A stretch of 24,595 nt of DNA from CAVQBP01 sp964448105. Lineage in GTDB: Bacteria; Bacteroidota; Ignavibacteria; Ignavibacteriales; Ignavibacteriaceae. The stretch covers positions 1-24,595 of the forward strand of contig CAYUVK010000075.1 of NCBI GenBank assembly GCA_964448105.1, in the 5' to 3' direction. The position numbers and the translations under genes are program-made. Within the stretch, counting starts at the first letter, position 1; every line of letters starts with the position of its first letter. Below are positions 1-7,417 of this stretch, piece by piece. The notes beneath the pieces are model-generated. The model was not told the DNA's origin, made no database searches, and was given only the letters and a program-made list of their open reading frames with translations.

Positions 1-451
1 TTAGTATTTATCTAAATTCTGATTTAGAAGTTTAAAAACAAAAAAATCACTATTAACTTGTTCTGATAAAATTTTTTTAGATATTATGTATTTTTAAATG
101 ATAATAAGTAAGAAAAGTTCGGAACATTCCTCTATTACTTCACATAATTTTAATCTCTCTTCTATCTGCTCTGTTAACGGTAAGCCTATTTCGTTTGTTA
201 TCTTTTCTTTACTTCAGATTATGTTGAATGGCTTTAAAGGTGAGAAGATTACCTATTTGTTACTTCTTCACCTGTCAAGTGATCTCTATTTTATAGAGAT
301 AATCTTTATTTATCAAATAACCTGAGCTTTTTTATTTTTCTATATCGAGTTATAGATACTTTATTTATAGCGAATATTGCCTAATAAAAGTTTGTAAAAA
401 AGACTGCTAATAAGTATTTTTAACTTCTATTTTATTTATTAAAGGGAAAAC
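1..451. other. Intergenic region upstream of atpD
   Basis: No convincing gene is present. A 75-codon open frame at 98-325 is low in complexity, rich in Ser/Ile/Leu/Phe and has no ribosome binding site, so I treat it as chance. Two adjacent inverted repeats lie at 238-273 and 282-300 and are listed separately. The remainder is AT-rich and presumably contains the atpD promoter, which I cannot place with confidence. The gene lying to the left of the window is not visible. Confidence 0.5.
238..300 (+). other. Two tandem stem-loops in the atpD leader region
   Basis: The first potential stem pairs AGGTGAGAAG (238-247) with CTTC-T-TCACCT (263-273), ten base pairs with one bulged T. The second pairs ATCTCTAT (282-289) with ATAGAGAT (293-300) around a TTT loop. 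They end about 150 bp before atpD. They could be a terminator of an upstream transcript or a structured leader of atpD; the T-run after the second stem is poor, so neither reading is firm. Confidence 0.35.
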
Positions 452-1873
452 ATGGCTGAAGCAACAAAGGAAGTAAATGGAAAAATTATACAGGTTATCG
501 GACCGGTAATTGATATTGAATTTGAAGAAGGACACCTGCCGGAGATTTATAATGCAATAAAAATTCCCCGTACAAATACTGAAGGAGTAAAAGAAGAATT
601 AATAGCAGAAGTTGAGCAGCATTTGGGTGAAGATAGGGTTCGAACTGTTGCGATGGATTCTACAGATGGGTTAGTAAGAGGAATGGATTGTATTGATACC
701 GGTAAACCAATTTCTGTTCCCGTGGGACCTTCTACATTAGGAAGATTATTAAATGTTACAGGGCATGCAATTGATGGACTGGGTGAAATAAAATCTGAAA
801 AAACTTACCCGATTCACCGTCCTGCACCTAAATTCAAAAATCTTACAACAAAAAGTGAAATGTTTGAAACGGGAATTAAAGTAATTGATTTGATCGAGCC
901 GTATTCAAAAGGGGGTAAAACAGGACTTTTCGGTGGTGCCGGTGTTGGTAAAACAGTTATCATCCAGGAATTAATTCATAATATAGCCCAGGAACATGGT
1001 GGTTATTCTGTATTTGCCGGTGTGGGCGAAAGAACCCGTGAAGGAAATGATTTATGGCTGGAAATGAAAGAGTCCGGTGTATTGGAGAAAACTTCTTTAG
1101 TTTTCGGGCAGATGAATGAACCGCCGGGAGCACGACTTCGTGTTGGATTAACAGGTTTAACAGTTGCAGAATATTTTAGGGATGATGAAGGAATGGATGT
1201 TCTTTTATTTATTGATAATATTTTCCGGTTTACTCAAGCCGGTTCTGAAGTGAGCGCCCTTTTAGGTCGAATGCCTTCAGCAGTTGGCTACCAGCCAAAT
1301 CTTGCAACGGAAATGGGTGCTTTGCAGGAAAGGATTACTTCAACAAACAAAGGTTCAATTACATCTGTACAGGCAATTTATGTTCCGGCTGATGATTTAA
1401 CAGATCCTGCTCCTGCAGCTGCATTTGCACATCTCGATGCAACAACGGTATTAAGCAGGCAAATTTCCGAACTTGGTATTTATCCTGCTGTCGATCCGCT
1501 CGATTCAACTTCAAGAATTTTACAGCCGGGAATCTTAGGAGATGAACATTATAATGTTGCAAGAAACTGTAAAGAAATTCTTCAGCAATATAAAGATCTC
1601 CAGGATATTATTAATATACTGGGCATGGATGAGCTTTCCGAGGAAGATAAAACTATTGTTAAAAGAGCAAGAAGAATTCAAAGATTTTTTAGTCAGCCGT
1701 TTTTTGTGGCTGAGCAGTTTACAGGAACTCCCGGAAGATATGTTAAGCTTGAAGATACAATTCGCGGATTCAAAGAAATTATTGATGGGAAGCATGATGA
1801 TCTTCCGGAAGGTGCTTTCCTTTATGTAGGTACAATTGAAGAAGCTGTAGAAAAAGCAAAAAAGATGAAATAA
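452..1873 (+). CDS. atpD: F1Fo ATP synthase subunit beta
   Basis: This is the catalytic beta subunit of the F1 sector, which makes ATP from ADP and phosphate at the cytoplasmic face of the membrane. At 473 residues it has the normal family length. Visible motifs are the Walker A loop GGAGVGKT (residues 161-168), the GERTREG segment with the catalytic glutamate (E193), and the C-terminal DELSEED motif (393-399) that contacts subunits gamma and epsilon. The ATG at 452 follows a purine-rich AAAGGGAAAA and fits the family N-terminus. The epsilon gene follows 79 bp downstream, and no other atp gene is adjacent on either side. A detached beta-epsilon pair is the arrangement known in the Chlorobi/Bacteroidetes group. 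The assignment is secure. Confidence 0.99.
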   Translation: MAEATKEVNGKIIQVIGPVIDIEFEEGHLPEIYNAIKIPRTNTEGVKEELIAEVEQHLGEDRVRTVAMDSTDGLVRGMDCIDTGKPISVPVGPSTLGRLLNVTGHAIDGLGEIKSEKTYPIHRPAPKFKNLTTKSEMFETGIKVIDLIEPYSKGGKTGLFGGAGVGKTVIIQELIHNIAQEHGGYSVFAGVGERTREGNDLWLEMKESGVLEKTSLVFGQMNEPPGARLRVGLTGLTVAEYFRDDEGMDVLLFIDNIFRFTQAGSEVSALLGRMPSAVGYQPNLATEMGALQERITSTNKGSITSVQAIYVPADDLTDPAPAAAFAHLDATTVLSRQISELGIYPAVDPLDSTSRILQPGILGDEHYNVARNCKEILQQYKDLQDIINILGMDELSEEDKTIVKRARRIQRFFSQPFFVAEQFTGTPGRYVKLEDTIRGFKEIIDGKHDDLPEGAFLYVGTIEEAVEKAKKMK

Positions 1874-1893
1874 TAACTCGAATGAATATTTGA

Positions 1894-1920
1894 ATGGCTG
1901 AATGTTTGTCATGCAGCCAT
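1894..1920 (+). other. Stem-loop between atpD and atpC
   Basis: A perfect 7-bp inverted repeat, ATGGCTG (1894-1900) and CAGCCAT (1914-1920), encloses a 13-nt loop in the 79-bp atpD-atpC gap. No T-run follows, so it is unlikely to be an efficient terminator. Intercistronic stems of this type can set the ratio of two subunits through mRNA processing or partial attenuation; that role is inference. Confidence 0.4.
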
Positions 1921-1952
1921 GCTGAAGATTTACTAACGGATATTAAACTTTT

Positions 1953-2372
1953 ATGGCAACATTAAATTTAGAAATTATAACACCAGATAAAGCTGTATTT
2001 AAGGGAGAAATTATTTCTGTAACTATTCCGGGTGTAAAGGGGAGATTTCAAGTATTAATAAACCATGCTCCGCTTGTTAGTATTTTTGAAATCGGCATGA
2101 TTGAAGTTGTAACCCAAGATAATAGATCTTCATTTTATGCTACAGGTGGCGGCACAGCAGAAGTGCTAAATAATAATGTATTGATTCTAGCCGATTCTCT
2201 TGAGCTTGCAGAAAATATTGATGTAGAGCGGGCAGAAAATGCAATGAAAAGAGCTAAAGAAAGATTAGAGAAGAGAGAAGAAGGTACTGATATTGAGAGA
2301 GCAGAAAACGCTTTAAAGAAAGCCGTAAATAGATTAAATATTGTTGAGAAACATCTTAGAGCAGAAGTTTAA
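1953..2372 (+). CDS. atpC: F1Fo ATP synthase subunit epsilon
   Basis: This is the epsilon subunit of the F1 central stalk, which couples rotor to catalytic head and can inhibit ATP hydrolysis. The 139 residues comprise the N-terminal beta-sandwich (about 1-85, with the usual GRFQVLINHAPLV and ATGGGTAEV segments) and a full C-terminal helical hairpin (about 88-135, rich in Glu/Lys/Arg/Ala). The hairpin carries an internal near-repeat of the type IERAENALKKA. The inhibitory two-helix domain is therefore retained. The ATG at 1953 has a weak ribosome binding site. It lies directly downstream of atpD on the same strand, with a small stem-loop between them, and is very likely cotranscribed. Confidence 0.97.
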   Translation: MATLNLEIITPDKAVFKGEIISVTIPGVKGRFQVLINHAPLVSIFEIGMIEVVTQDNRSSFYATGGGTAEVLNNNVLILADSLELAENIDVERAENAMKRAKERLEKREEGTDIERAENALKKAVNRLNIVEKHLRAEV

Positions 2373-2414
2373 TCCTACAAAAACAATCTACACAATAGAT
2401 ATAAATAATATTAT

Positions 2415-2450
2415 ATAATACCTTTAAATTCCTATAAAGAAGGTTATTAT
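2415..2450 (+). terminator. Possible weak terminator after atpC
   Basis: ATAATACCTT (2415-2424) can pair with AAGG-T-TATTAT (2440-2450), a ten-pair AT-rich stem with one bulged T, 43 bp after the atpC stop. No clear T-run follows, so it may only stabilise the mRNA end. Confidence 0.25.
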
Positions 2451-2532
2451 AGCAATTACCGAATATAAATTCTAATAAAATTTTCAATTCAAATTTTCTA
2501 ATTATTTTCCACTTGCTTTTCTCTTTTTTTTT

Positions 2533-2568
2533 AAATATAATAGTGCTCAGATGTTCACTATTATATTT
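2533..2568 (+). promoter_or_regulatory. Perfect 13-bp inverted repeat just upstream of the dnaE C-half gene
   Basis: AAATATAATAGTG (2533-2545) and CACTATTATATTT (2556-2568) are exact reverse complements separated by a 10-nt spacer. The repeat ends eight bases before the ATG at 2577. It could be an operator for a dimeric repressor or, if transcribed, an RNA hairpin sitting against the start region and limiting translation. It does not match the LexA consensus sequences I know (GAAC-N4-GTTC and the gamma-proteobacterial CTGT-N8-ACAG), so no regulator is named. Confidence 0.55.
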
Positions 2569-2576
2569 GAAGACTT

Positions 2577-4235
2577 ATGGACTCCCAGCTGATAGATTTA
2601 ACCAGGTATTCTCTGCCTAACAGAACTAACTTAATACATCTCTACCCGGACATTCCGAGAAAAAAATCACATATACCTTTCGATATTTTTGATTACCGGA
2701 TGTTATTTAAAGATGAGAAAACATTAAACATAATTAGAAACGGTGAAACTATCGGCTGCTTTTATATCGAAAGCCCGGGAATGCGTTCTTTATTAAAAAG
2801 ATTGCAAGTCGATACATTCGAAATGCTGGTGATTGCAAGTTCGATAATAAGACCCGGAGTAGCTGAATCCGGTATGATGCAGGAATTTATTGCCAGGCAT
2901 AAAAATCCTGCTCTTAGAAAATACCTGGTTGCTGAAATGGAACTTTACCTTGGAGAAACATACGGTGTAATGGTTTTCCAGGAAGACGTAATAAAAGTGA
3001 TTCATTTCATTGTAGGTTTATCGCTTGAAGAAGGGGATCTTTTGCGCAGGGCAATGTCCGGAAAAACCAGGTCGGGTGAAGCGATGGAATTATTGCGCAA
3101 CAGGTTTTTTGATTCTTGTGAAAAAAAAGAATTGGATAAAAAAATCGCAGAAGAATTGTGGCGGCAGATAAGTTCATTTTCCGGATATAGTTTTTGCAAG
3201 GCACATAGCGCATCCTTTGCTTTGCTTTCGTTCCAGGTAGCTTATTTAAAAGCACATTATCCCGCAGAATTTATGGCGGCAGTTCTGTCTAACGGCGGAG
3301 GATTTTATTCACCCGCAGTTTACATATGGGAATGCAAAAGGCTTAGTCTTGATGTAAGGCTGCCGAGTGTTAACTATAGTAATTATGAATATACCGGTAA
3401 CGGCAGGGTAATATATATCGGGTTAATGGCGGTAAAAAACTTTTCCGGCAATTCAGCAGAGACTATTGTTGCAGAAAGGAATAATAATGGCAAGTATGTT
3501 TCGTTGGCGGATTTTTTAGTCCGTACCAAACTTGGAGAAGAAGAGACTGCTTTGCTTGTTAAATGCGGTGTCATGGATTGTTTTAAGGAAACACGCCCGA
3601 CCCTGCTGCGGCTCCTTTCGGTTTATATACATAAAAGAAAAATTATAGATGAAAATTATAATGATCTTTTTATCTATGAATCTTTTAAAATTGAAGAAGA
3701 GATAAAAACCGGCAAAGACTACGGTATTGCGCAAAAGTGTAAACAGGAATTTGAAATTTTCGGCTATATGATCACCAAACACCCCCTATACTTTTTTCAA
3801 AGAAATATTTCGGGCAAACACATAATAAACGCAAATGAATTAAATAAATACCACGGGAAAAAAGTCAAACTAGTAGGCTGGTATATGACTTCCAAAAGAA
3901 TAAGAACTAAAAACGGGAACATAATGAAATTTCTTTCGCTTGAAGATTTAACCGGCACTTTTGAAGCAGTTATCTTTCCGAATGTTTACATGAATGTTGC
4001 GGAAAAAACACTCTCATTTGGTCCTTATTTAATCGAAGGAAAAGTTGATATTGAAGGGGGAAACAATATAATTGTGGAAAAGCTTGAATTGCTTTATTAC
4101 CTCGATTTGAAAGCATCAATCCAGAAAGACAGTGCAGAAGATTATTATACCCCTGATGATGAAGGTTTTACCGAGAAAGATCTTTACCTGTCGAAAATTA
4201 ATACAGAGCAACTGGTTAGAGCATATGTAGGTTAA
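2577..4235 (+). CDS. DnaE-family DNA polymerase III alpha, C-terminal half (fingers, HhH, OB)
   Basis: This 552-residue protein aligns by eye with only the second half of a bacterial DnaE/DnaE2 alpha subunit. About 34 residues without a counterpart come first. Then follow the start of the fingers (IPFDIFDY and GCFYIESPGMRSLLKRL), the RPG motif (R92-G94), the fingers signature around K208-A209-H210 (KAHSASFALLSFQ, then YLKAHYPAEFMAAVLSN), a helix-hairpin-helix region (about 280-350) and an OB fold (about 430-505). The HPL motif before the OB fold is present. A possible degenerate clamp motif is NDLF (362-365). No PHP, palm or catalytic aspartate is present. The ATG is fixed on the left by an in-frame TGA at 2568-2570. 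The matching N-terminal half is the next gene. Segments such as GGGFYSPAVYIWECKRL resemble DnaE2/ImuC more than DnaE1, which is an inference. Confidence 0.9.
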   Translation: MDSQLIDLTRYSLPNRTNLIHLYPDIPRKKSHIPFDIFDYRMLFKDEKTLNIIRNGETIGCFYIESPGMRSLLKRLQVDTFEMLVIASSIIRPGVAESGMMQEFIARHKNPALRKYLVAEMELYLGETYGVMVFQEDVIKVIHFIVGLSLEEGDLLRRAMSGKTRSGEAMELLRNRFFDSCEKKELDKKIAEELWRQISSFSGYSFCKAHSASFALLSFQVAYLKAHYPAEFMAAVLSNGGGFYSPAVYIWECKRLSLDVRLPSVNYSNYEYTGNGRVIYIGLMAVKNFSGNSAETIVAERNNNGKYVSLADFLVRTKLGEEETALLVKCGVMDCFKETRPTLLRLLSVYIHKRKIIDENYNDLFIYESFKIEEEIKTGKDYGIAQKCKQEFEIFGYMITKHPLYFFQRNISGKHIINANELNKYHGKKVKLVGWYMTSKRIRTKNGNIMKFLSLEDLTGTFEAVIFPNVYMNVAEKTLSFGPYLIEGKVDIEGGNNIIVEKLELLYYLDLKASIQKDSAEDYYTPDDEGFTEKDLYLSKINTEQLVRAYVG

Positions 4236-4237
4236 CT

Positions 4238-5890
4238 ATGATCCCATTGCACGTTCATTCATATTACTCTTTAATGGAAGGTGCAGCTTCTGTAGAAGGG
4301 ATAATTGAAAAGGCAAAAAATTTTTTTCTTCCGGCAGTTGCTTTAACCGATACAAACGGAATGTACGGCTTAATTGAGTTTAGTAAAAAAGCCTCCGAAG
4401 CAAAAATAAAACCTCTCTTCGGTGCATATATTGATGATCCTTCTGACCTGTCTGCTGGTTTATATACTGACTGTATGCAAGCATGCAAAAATATCTATGC
4501 ATTATTTATTGCAAAAAATTTGGAAGGCTATGGCGATCTTTGCAAAATAATTACTTCAAGAAAATTAAAGGATGATTTTTCCTTAATAAAACTTTTGCAG
4601 AATAATTTTCCTAATCTTTTTATTATAACTTCATCCTTGGAGTTGCTGAAAAACATTCCCGTAAGAAAAAATATTTTTGCAGAATTAATTGCATTAAAAA
4701 AATGGAATAACAAGACAAGGGACCTTTATGAATATGCAAGATTAAACAAAATATCATGTGTAGCATCAAATCCGATTTATTTTTTAAATAGGGAAGATCA
4801 TATTCTTCATAAAGTTTTAAAGACTGTCAGTAAGCGAAGAACTTTTGAAAATATTTCAACTGATGAATTAGCGGATGAAGAATTTTACTTTAAAAATCCA
4901 AATAAACTAATGTATCTTTGGAGAAGCCTGCCTGAGGCAATCGGCAATACTTATTATATTGCGGAAAATTGTAATGTGGATTTGGAATTAGGAGAATATA
5001 AATTTCCTTCTTTGCATAATTCTAATAATGAGGATACTCATACTATTTTAGGGGAGCTTGCTTCCGACGGGCTGCGGCAGAGATATCCTAATAATAATCC
5101 CGAGGCCTGGAATAGATTAAAAAGGGAAATGGATGTTATTCGTGAGCGTAATCTCACAGATTACTTTTTAGTGGTGCTGGATATTTTACGTGAAGCAAAA
5201 AGAAGGGGAATGCTCCATATCGGCAGAGGTTCTGCAGCTAACAGCATTGTTTCTTACTGCCTGGGATTTACAGATATTGATCCGATTGAGCATAACTTAT
5301 TCTTTGAAAGGTTTTTGAACAAGAGCCGTTCATCGCCCCCCGATATCGATATCGATTTCAGCTGGAAGGAACGGGATGAAATTATTAAATATGTTTTTGA
5401 AAAATACGGCTATGATAAAGTTGCAATGATTTCAACCCATGTAACTTTTAGAGCCCGATCGGCTTTTAGAGAAGCAGCTAAAGTCTTCGGCATTCCGGAT
5501 GGAGAGATAACAAAAAAAAGTAAATATATTCCCTGGACAGATGCAAGAAATCTGCCTAATGTTTCGGAACTTTTCCCGGAAGCTAGATCTCTTAAATTTA
5601 ATGATGAACCCTGGAAAACAATAGTGAATCTCGCTTCAAGATTGGCAAATTATCCGCGGCATCTTAGTATACATCCCGGAGGAATTGTAATTGCACCGCA
5701 GCCTATTACAAAATATGTTGCCCTGGAATTTGCAAAAAATAAAGGTGTGGGACTTATAATTACCCAGCCGGATATGCATGGTGTGGAAGATTTGGGTTTA
5801 GTCAAGATAGATCTTTTAAGTCAGCGTTCGCTCGGTGTTTTAAGAGATACTATTACAAGAATAAAATTTAATAATTCGTCTTATAGATAA
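4238..5890 (+). CDS. DnaE-family DNA polymerase III alpha, N-terminal half (PHP and palm)
   Basis: This 550-residue protein is the first half of a DnaE-type polymerase. The PHP domain (about 1-220) opens with PLHVHSYYSLMEG. The palm (about 280-545) contains GRGSAANSIVSY, the catalytic PDIDIDF motif (D369, D371, D373), RHLSIHPGG and the third catalytic region VKIDLL (D525). The protein stops 25 residues after D525, exactly where the fingers would begin. The fingers are encoded by the preceding gene, so the two halves are in reversed order. The ATG is 2 nt after the upstream TAA and in a different frame, suggesting translational coupling. The PHP metal site looks dead: the usual TDH is TDT (38-39) and the GCE motif is GAY (62-64). 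No intein or splicing motif is visible. The two proteins presumably assemble into one polymerase; this is untested. Confidence 0.92.
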   Translation: MIPLHVHSYYSLMEGAASVEGIIEKAKNFFLPAVALTDTNGMYGLIEFSKKASEAKIKPLFGAYIDDPSDLSAGLYTDCMQACKNIYALFIAKNLEGYGDLCKIITSRKLKDDFSLIKLLQNNFPNLFIITSSLELLKNIPVRKNIFAELIALKKWNNKTRDLYEYARLNKISCVASNPIYFLNREDHILHKVLKTVSKRRTFENISTDELADEEFYFKNPNKLMYLWRSLPEAIGNTYYIAENCNVDLELGEYKFPSLHNSNNEDTHTILGELASDGLRQRYPNNNPEAWNRLKREMDVIRERNLTDYFLVVLDILREAKRRGMLHIGRGSAANSIVSYCLGFTDIDPIEHNLFFERFLNKSRSSPPDIDIDFSWKERDEIIKYVFEKYGYDKVAMISTHVTFRARSAFREAAKVFGIPDGEITKKSKYIPWTDARNLPNVSELFPEARSLKFNDEPWKTIVNLASRLANYPRHLSIHPGGIVIAPQPITKYVALEFAKNKGVGLIITQPDMHGVEDLGLVKIDLLSQRSLGVLRDTITRIKFNNSSYR

Positions 5891-5924
5891 AAATTCAGAT
5901 TTCGAAAAAAACAAAAAAAATCGG

Positions 5925-5947
5925 TTCATTAGTAAAAATGAATTTTT
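5925..5947 (+). terminator. Possible terminator after the polymerase gene pair
   Basis: TTCATT (5925-5930) and AATGAA (5937-5942) form a 6-bp stem with a 6-nt loop followed directly by five T residues, 35 bp after the stop codon. The stem is short and AT-rich, so strength is doubtful. Confidence 0.35.
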
Positions 5948-6065
5948 GGGAATAAAAAGATTTCATGGTTTTCAAGTGTACATTCATTTCATCAAAGATG
6001 TATTCTATAAGATACAATAAATTTTAAAATTTGTCGGAAATTGAACTTAATGATTATTATTTACC

Positions 6066-6081
6066 TGGCATTAGTTTTGGC
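6066..6081 (+). promoter_or_regulatory. Imperfect sigma-54-like promoter before the beta-barrel gene
   Basis: TGGCAT (6066-6071), five bases, then TTTGGC lies 12 bp GG-to-GG, the spacing of a -24/-12 promoter. The -12 element reads TTGG instead of TTGC, breaking a strongly conserved position. If used, transcription would start near 6092, about 22 nt before the ATG at 6114. Confidence 0.25.
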
Positions 6082-6113
6082 CTTTGTATCCGAATCAAAT
6101 TTTTAAGGAACAA

Positions 6114-6758
6114 ATGAAAATGAAAACTATTTTATTTCTTTTATTCTTTTCTATTACGAGTACATTTGCACAAAGGGGAACGAGTGCAATTAAAATTGGA
6201 CATTTCAGCCCATCTGCAACAGATGGTGGATTTATAATAGGGTTTGAAGGGGGGAGGGCAATTGACCGAAATCTTAATATTGGCGTAAGCCTGGATTGGT
6301 TTCATAAAGATTTTATTGATAAAAAATTAGTCCAAAACCTTGATAATATTTATGGAATAGGGGGTGGTTCAATAAATGAATTAAGAGCACAAACAAATCT
6401 TCATGATCTTCCATTAATGTTAAATTTAACAGCAAATTTTCCTGTTGCTCCATATGTAAATCTTTTTGCAACAGGAGGTGTTGGTGCCGAAGTTTTATTA
6501 ATTAGCTATAGTAATTTTCAAAACCCGGATCAAGATGAATTTAAAAGTGCTTTTGATTTTAATTGGAGTCTTGGGGCAGGCTTAGCATATATGATGGGAC
6601 CACGTTCCGATATATTCGGAGAGTTGTCATATCATTATTCCCAGCCCGGGTGGCAATATGAGATTTATGATCCTGTTATAAATAGGAATAGAACTTTTGA
6701 ACGTTCCTTTGATATGAGTGGAATGATGTTTAGAATCGGAATTAGGTTTTACTATTAA
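6114..6758 (+). CDS. Secreted outer-membrane beta-barrel protein
   Basis: The 214-residue product has a clear signal peptide (basic MKMK, hydrophobic ILFLLFFSITSTFA, cleavage probably just after the ...FAQ segment). The mature part has alternating hydrophobic and polar strands, glycine-rich turns such as GVSLDWF, LFATGGVGAEVLL and LGAGLAYMMG, and a C-terminal aromatic strand RIGIRFYY. This is typical of small OmpA/OmpW-like or porin-T-like barrels inserted by the BAM complex. I chose the ATG at 6114, with AAGGAA at 6105-6110 just upstream; an ATG two codons later (6120) is an equal alternative, and an upstream in-frame TTG at 6084 is unlikely. The substrate or role cannot be read from the sequence. 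The gene stands alone between two probable terminators. Confidence 0.8.
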   Translation: MKMKTILFLLFFSITSTFAQRGTSAIKIGHFSPSATDGGFIIGFEGGRAIDRNLNIGVSLDWFHKDFIDKKLVQNLDNIYGIGGGSINELRAQTNLHDLPLMLNLTANFPVAPYVNLFATGGVGAEVLLISYSNFQNPDQDEFKSAFDFNWSLGAGLAYMMGPRSDIFGELSYHYSQPGWQYEIYDPVINRNRTFERSFDMSGMMFRIGIRFYY

Positions 6759-6829
6759 TAATTATGTATGAATAAAATTTTTGAAATGATGATTTATCTT
6801 TGACGATCATATAAGAATGATTTTCACAG

Positions 6830-6876
6830 ATGCCGGATACCTGATTCCGGATAAAATAAATCCGGTATGATTTTAT
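6830..6876. terminator. Terminator between convergent genes
   Basis: Three CCGGA-type segments lie close together. ATGCCGGAT (6830-6838) can pair with ATCCGGTAT (6860-6868), and alternatively CCGGAT (6847-6852) pairs with ATCCGG (6860-6865) over an AT loop. A short run, TTTTAT, follows. It sits between the rightward barrel gene and the leftward yjbQ-type gene and could serve both. Confidence 0.55.
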
Positions 6877-6909
6877 CAAGGCGATTTCATAATTGTATCT
6901 ATTTAAAAC

Positions 6910-7332
6910 TTATTCTCCCCAAATTGTAACAATCAGCTTCCTTCTCCCGCCATAGTTTCTATGTTCGCATAAATAGATCCCCTGCCATGTACCAAGGTTT
7001 AAATATCCGTTTGTTATAGGTATAGTAACACTGCTGCCTAAAATAGAAGATTTAATATGGGCAGGCATATCATCGGAACCTTCAGTTGTGTGAATAAAAT
7101 AGGGAGCATTTTCAGGTACACTCTTATTGAAATGTGTTTCCATATCAACTCTAACATCGGGATCCGCGTTTTCATTTATTGTTAACGATGCAGAAGTATG
7201 CTGAATAAAAACATGCATGATTCCTTTTGAGATATTTTTTATTTCTCCGGTTTCATTAACTATATCTTTTGTTATAATGTGAAATCCTCTTTTCCTGGAT
7301 GGTAGAATTATTTCTTTTTGATATATTTTCAT
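6910..7332 (-). CDS. YjbQ family protein (UPF0047)
   Basis: The 140-residue protein matches the YjbQ/UPF0047 family over its full length. Hallmarks are the HTSASLTINENADP segment (from about residue 45), DMETHF, the DDMPAHIKSS segment, and the C-terminal GTWQGIYLCEHR followed by R-R-K. Family members are small trimeric proteins with conserved histidines; the E. coli member has weak thiamine-phosphate synthase activity in vitro, and the physiological role is not settled. The ATG at 7332 gives the normal family start. It is the last of three leftward genes (Fur family, metallo-hydrolase, YjbQ), separated from the hydrolase by 85 bp, so cotranscription is possible but not certain. Confidence 0.93.
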   Translation of the reverse strand: MKIYQKEIILPSRKRGFHIITKDIVNETGEIKNISKGIMHVFIQHTSASLTINENADPDVRVDMETHFNKSVPENAPYFIHTTEGSDDMPAHIKSSILGSSVTIPITNGYLNLGTWQGIYLCEHRNYGGRRKLIVTIWGE

Positions 7333-7417
7333 TTTAGTTTCAAAAATATCTTTAATATTTCATCAATTTAATAAAATTTAACTTAATGAAAGAAAAAGAT
7401 TAAAGGGAAAGTAAATA

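Noticed and set aside
98..325. 75-codon open frame upstream of atpD
   Set aside because: Low-complexity Ser/Ile/Leu/Phe composition, no ribosome binding site, overlaps the stem-loops; looks like chance in AT-rich DNA.
639..655. GGTTCGAAC resembling a tRNA T-loop
   Set aside because: It is inside atpD in a well-conserved coding frame, with no acceptor or anticodon stems around it.
2577..5890. Intein-split dnaE as in cyanobacteria
   Set aside because: No intein splicing motifs at either junction. The halves are adjacent and in reversed order, unlike the cyanobacterial arrangement.
2577..5890. A simple frameshift breaking one dnaE gene
   Set aside because: A frameshift would leave the N-terminal half first. 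Here the C-terminal half is upstream, so rearrangement and not frameshift is needed.
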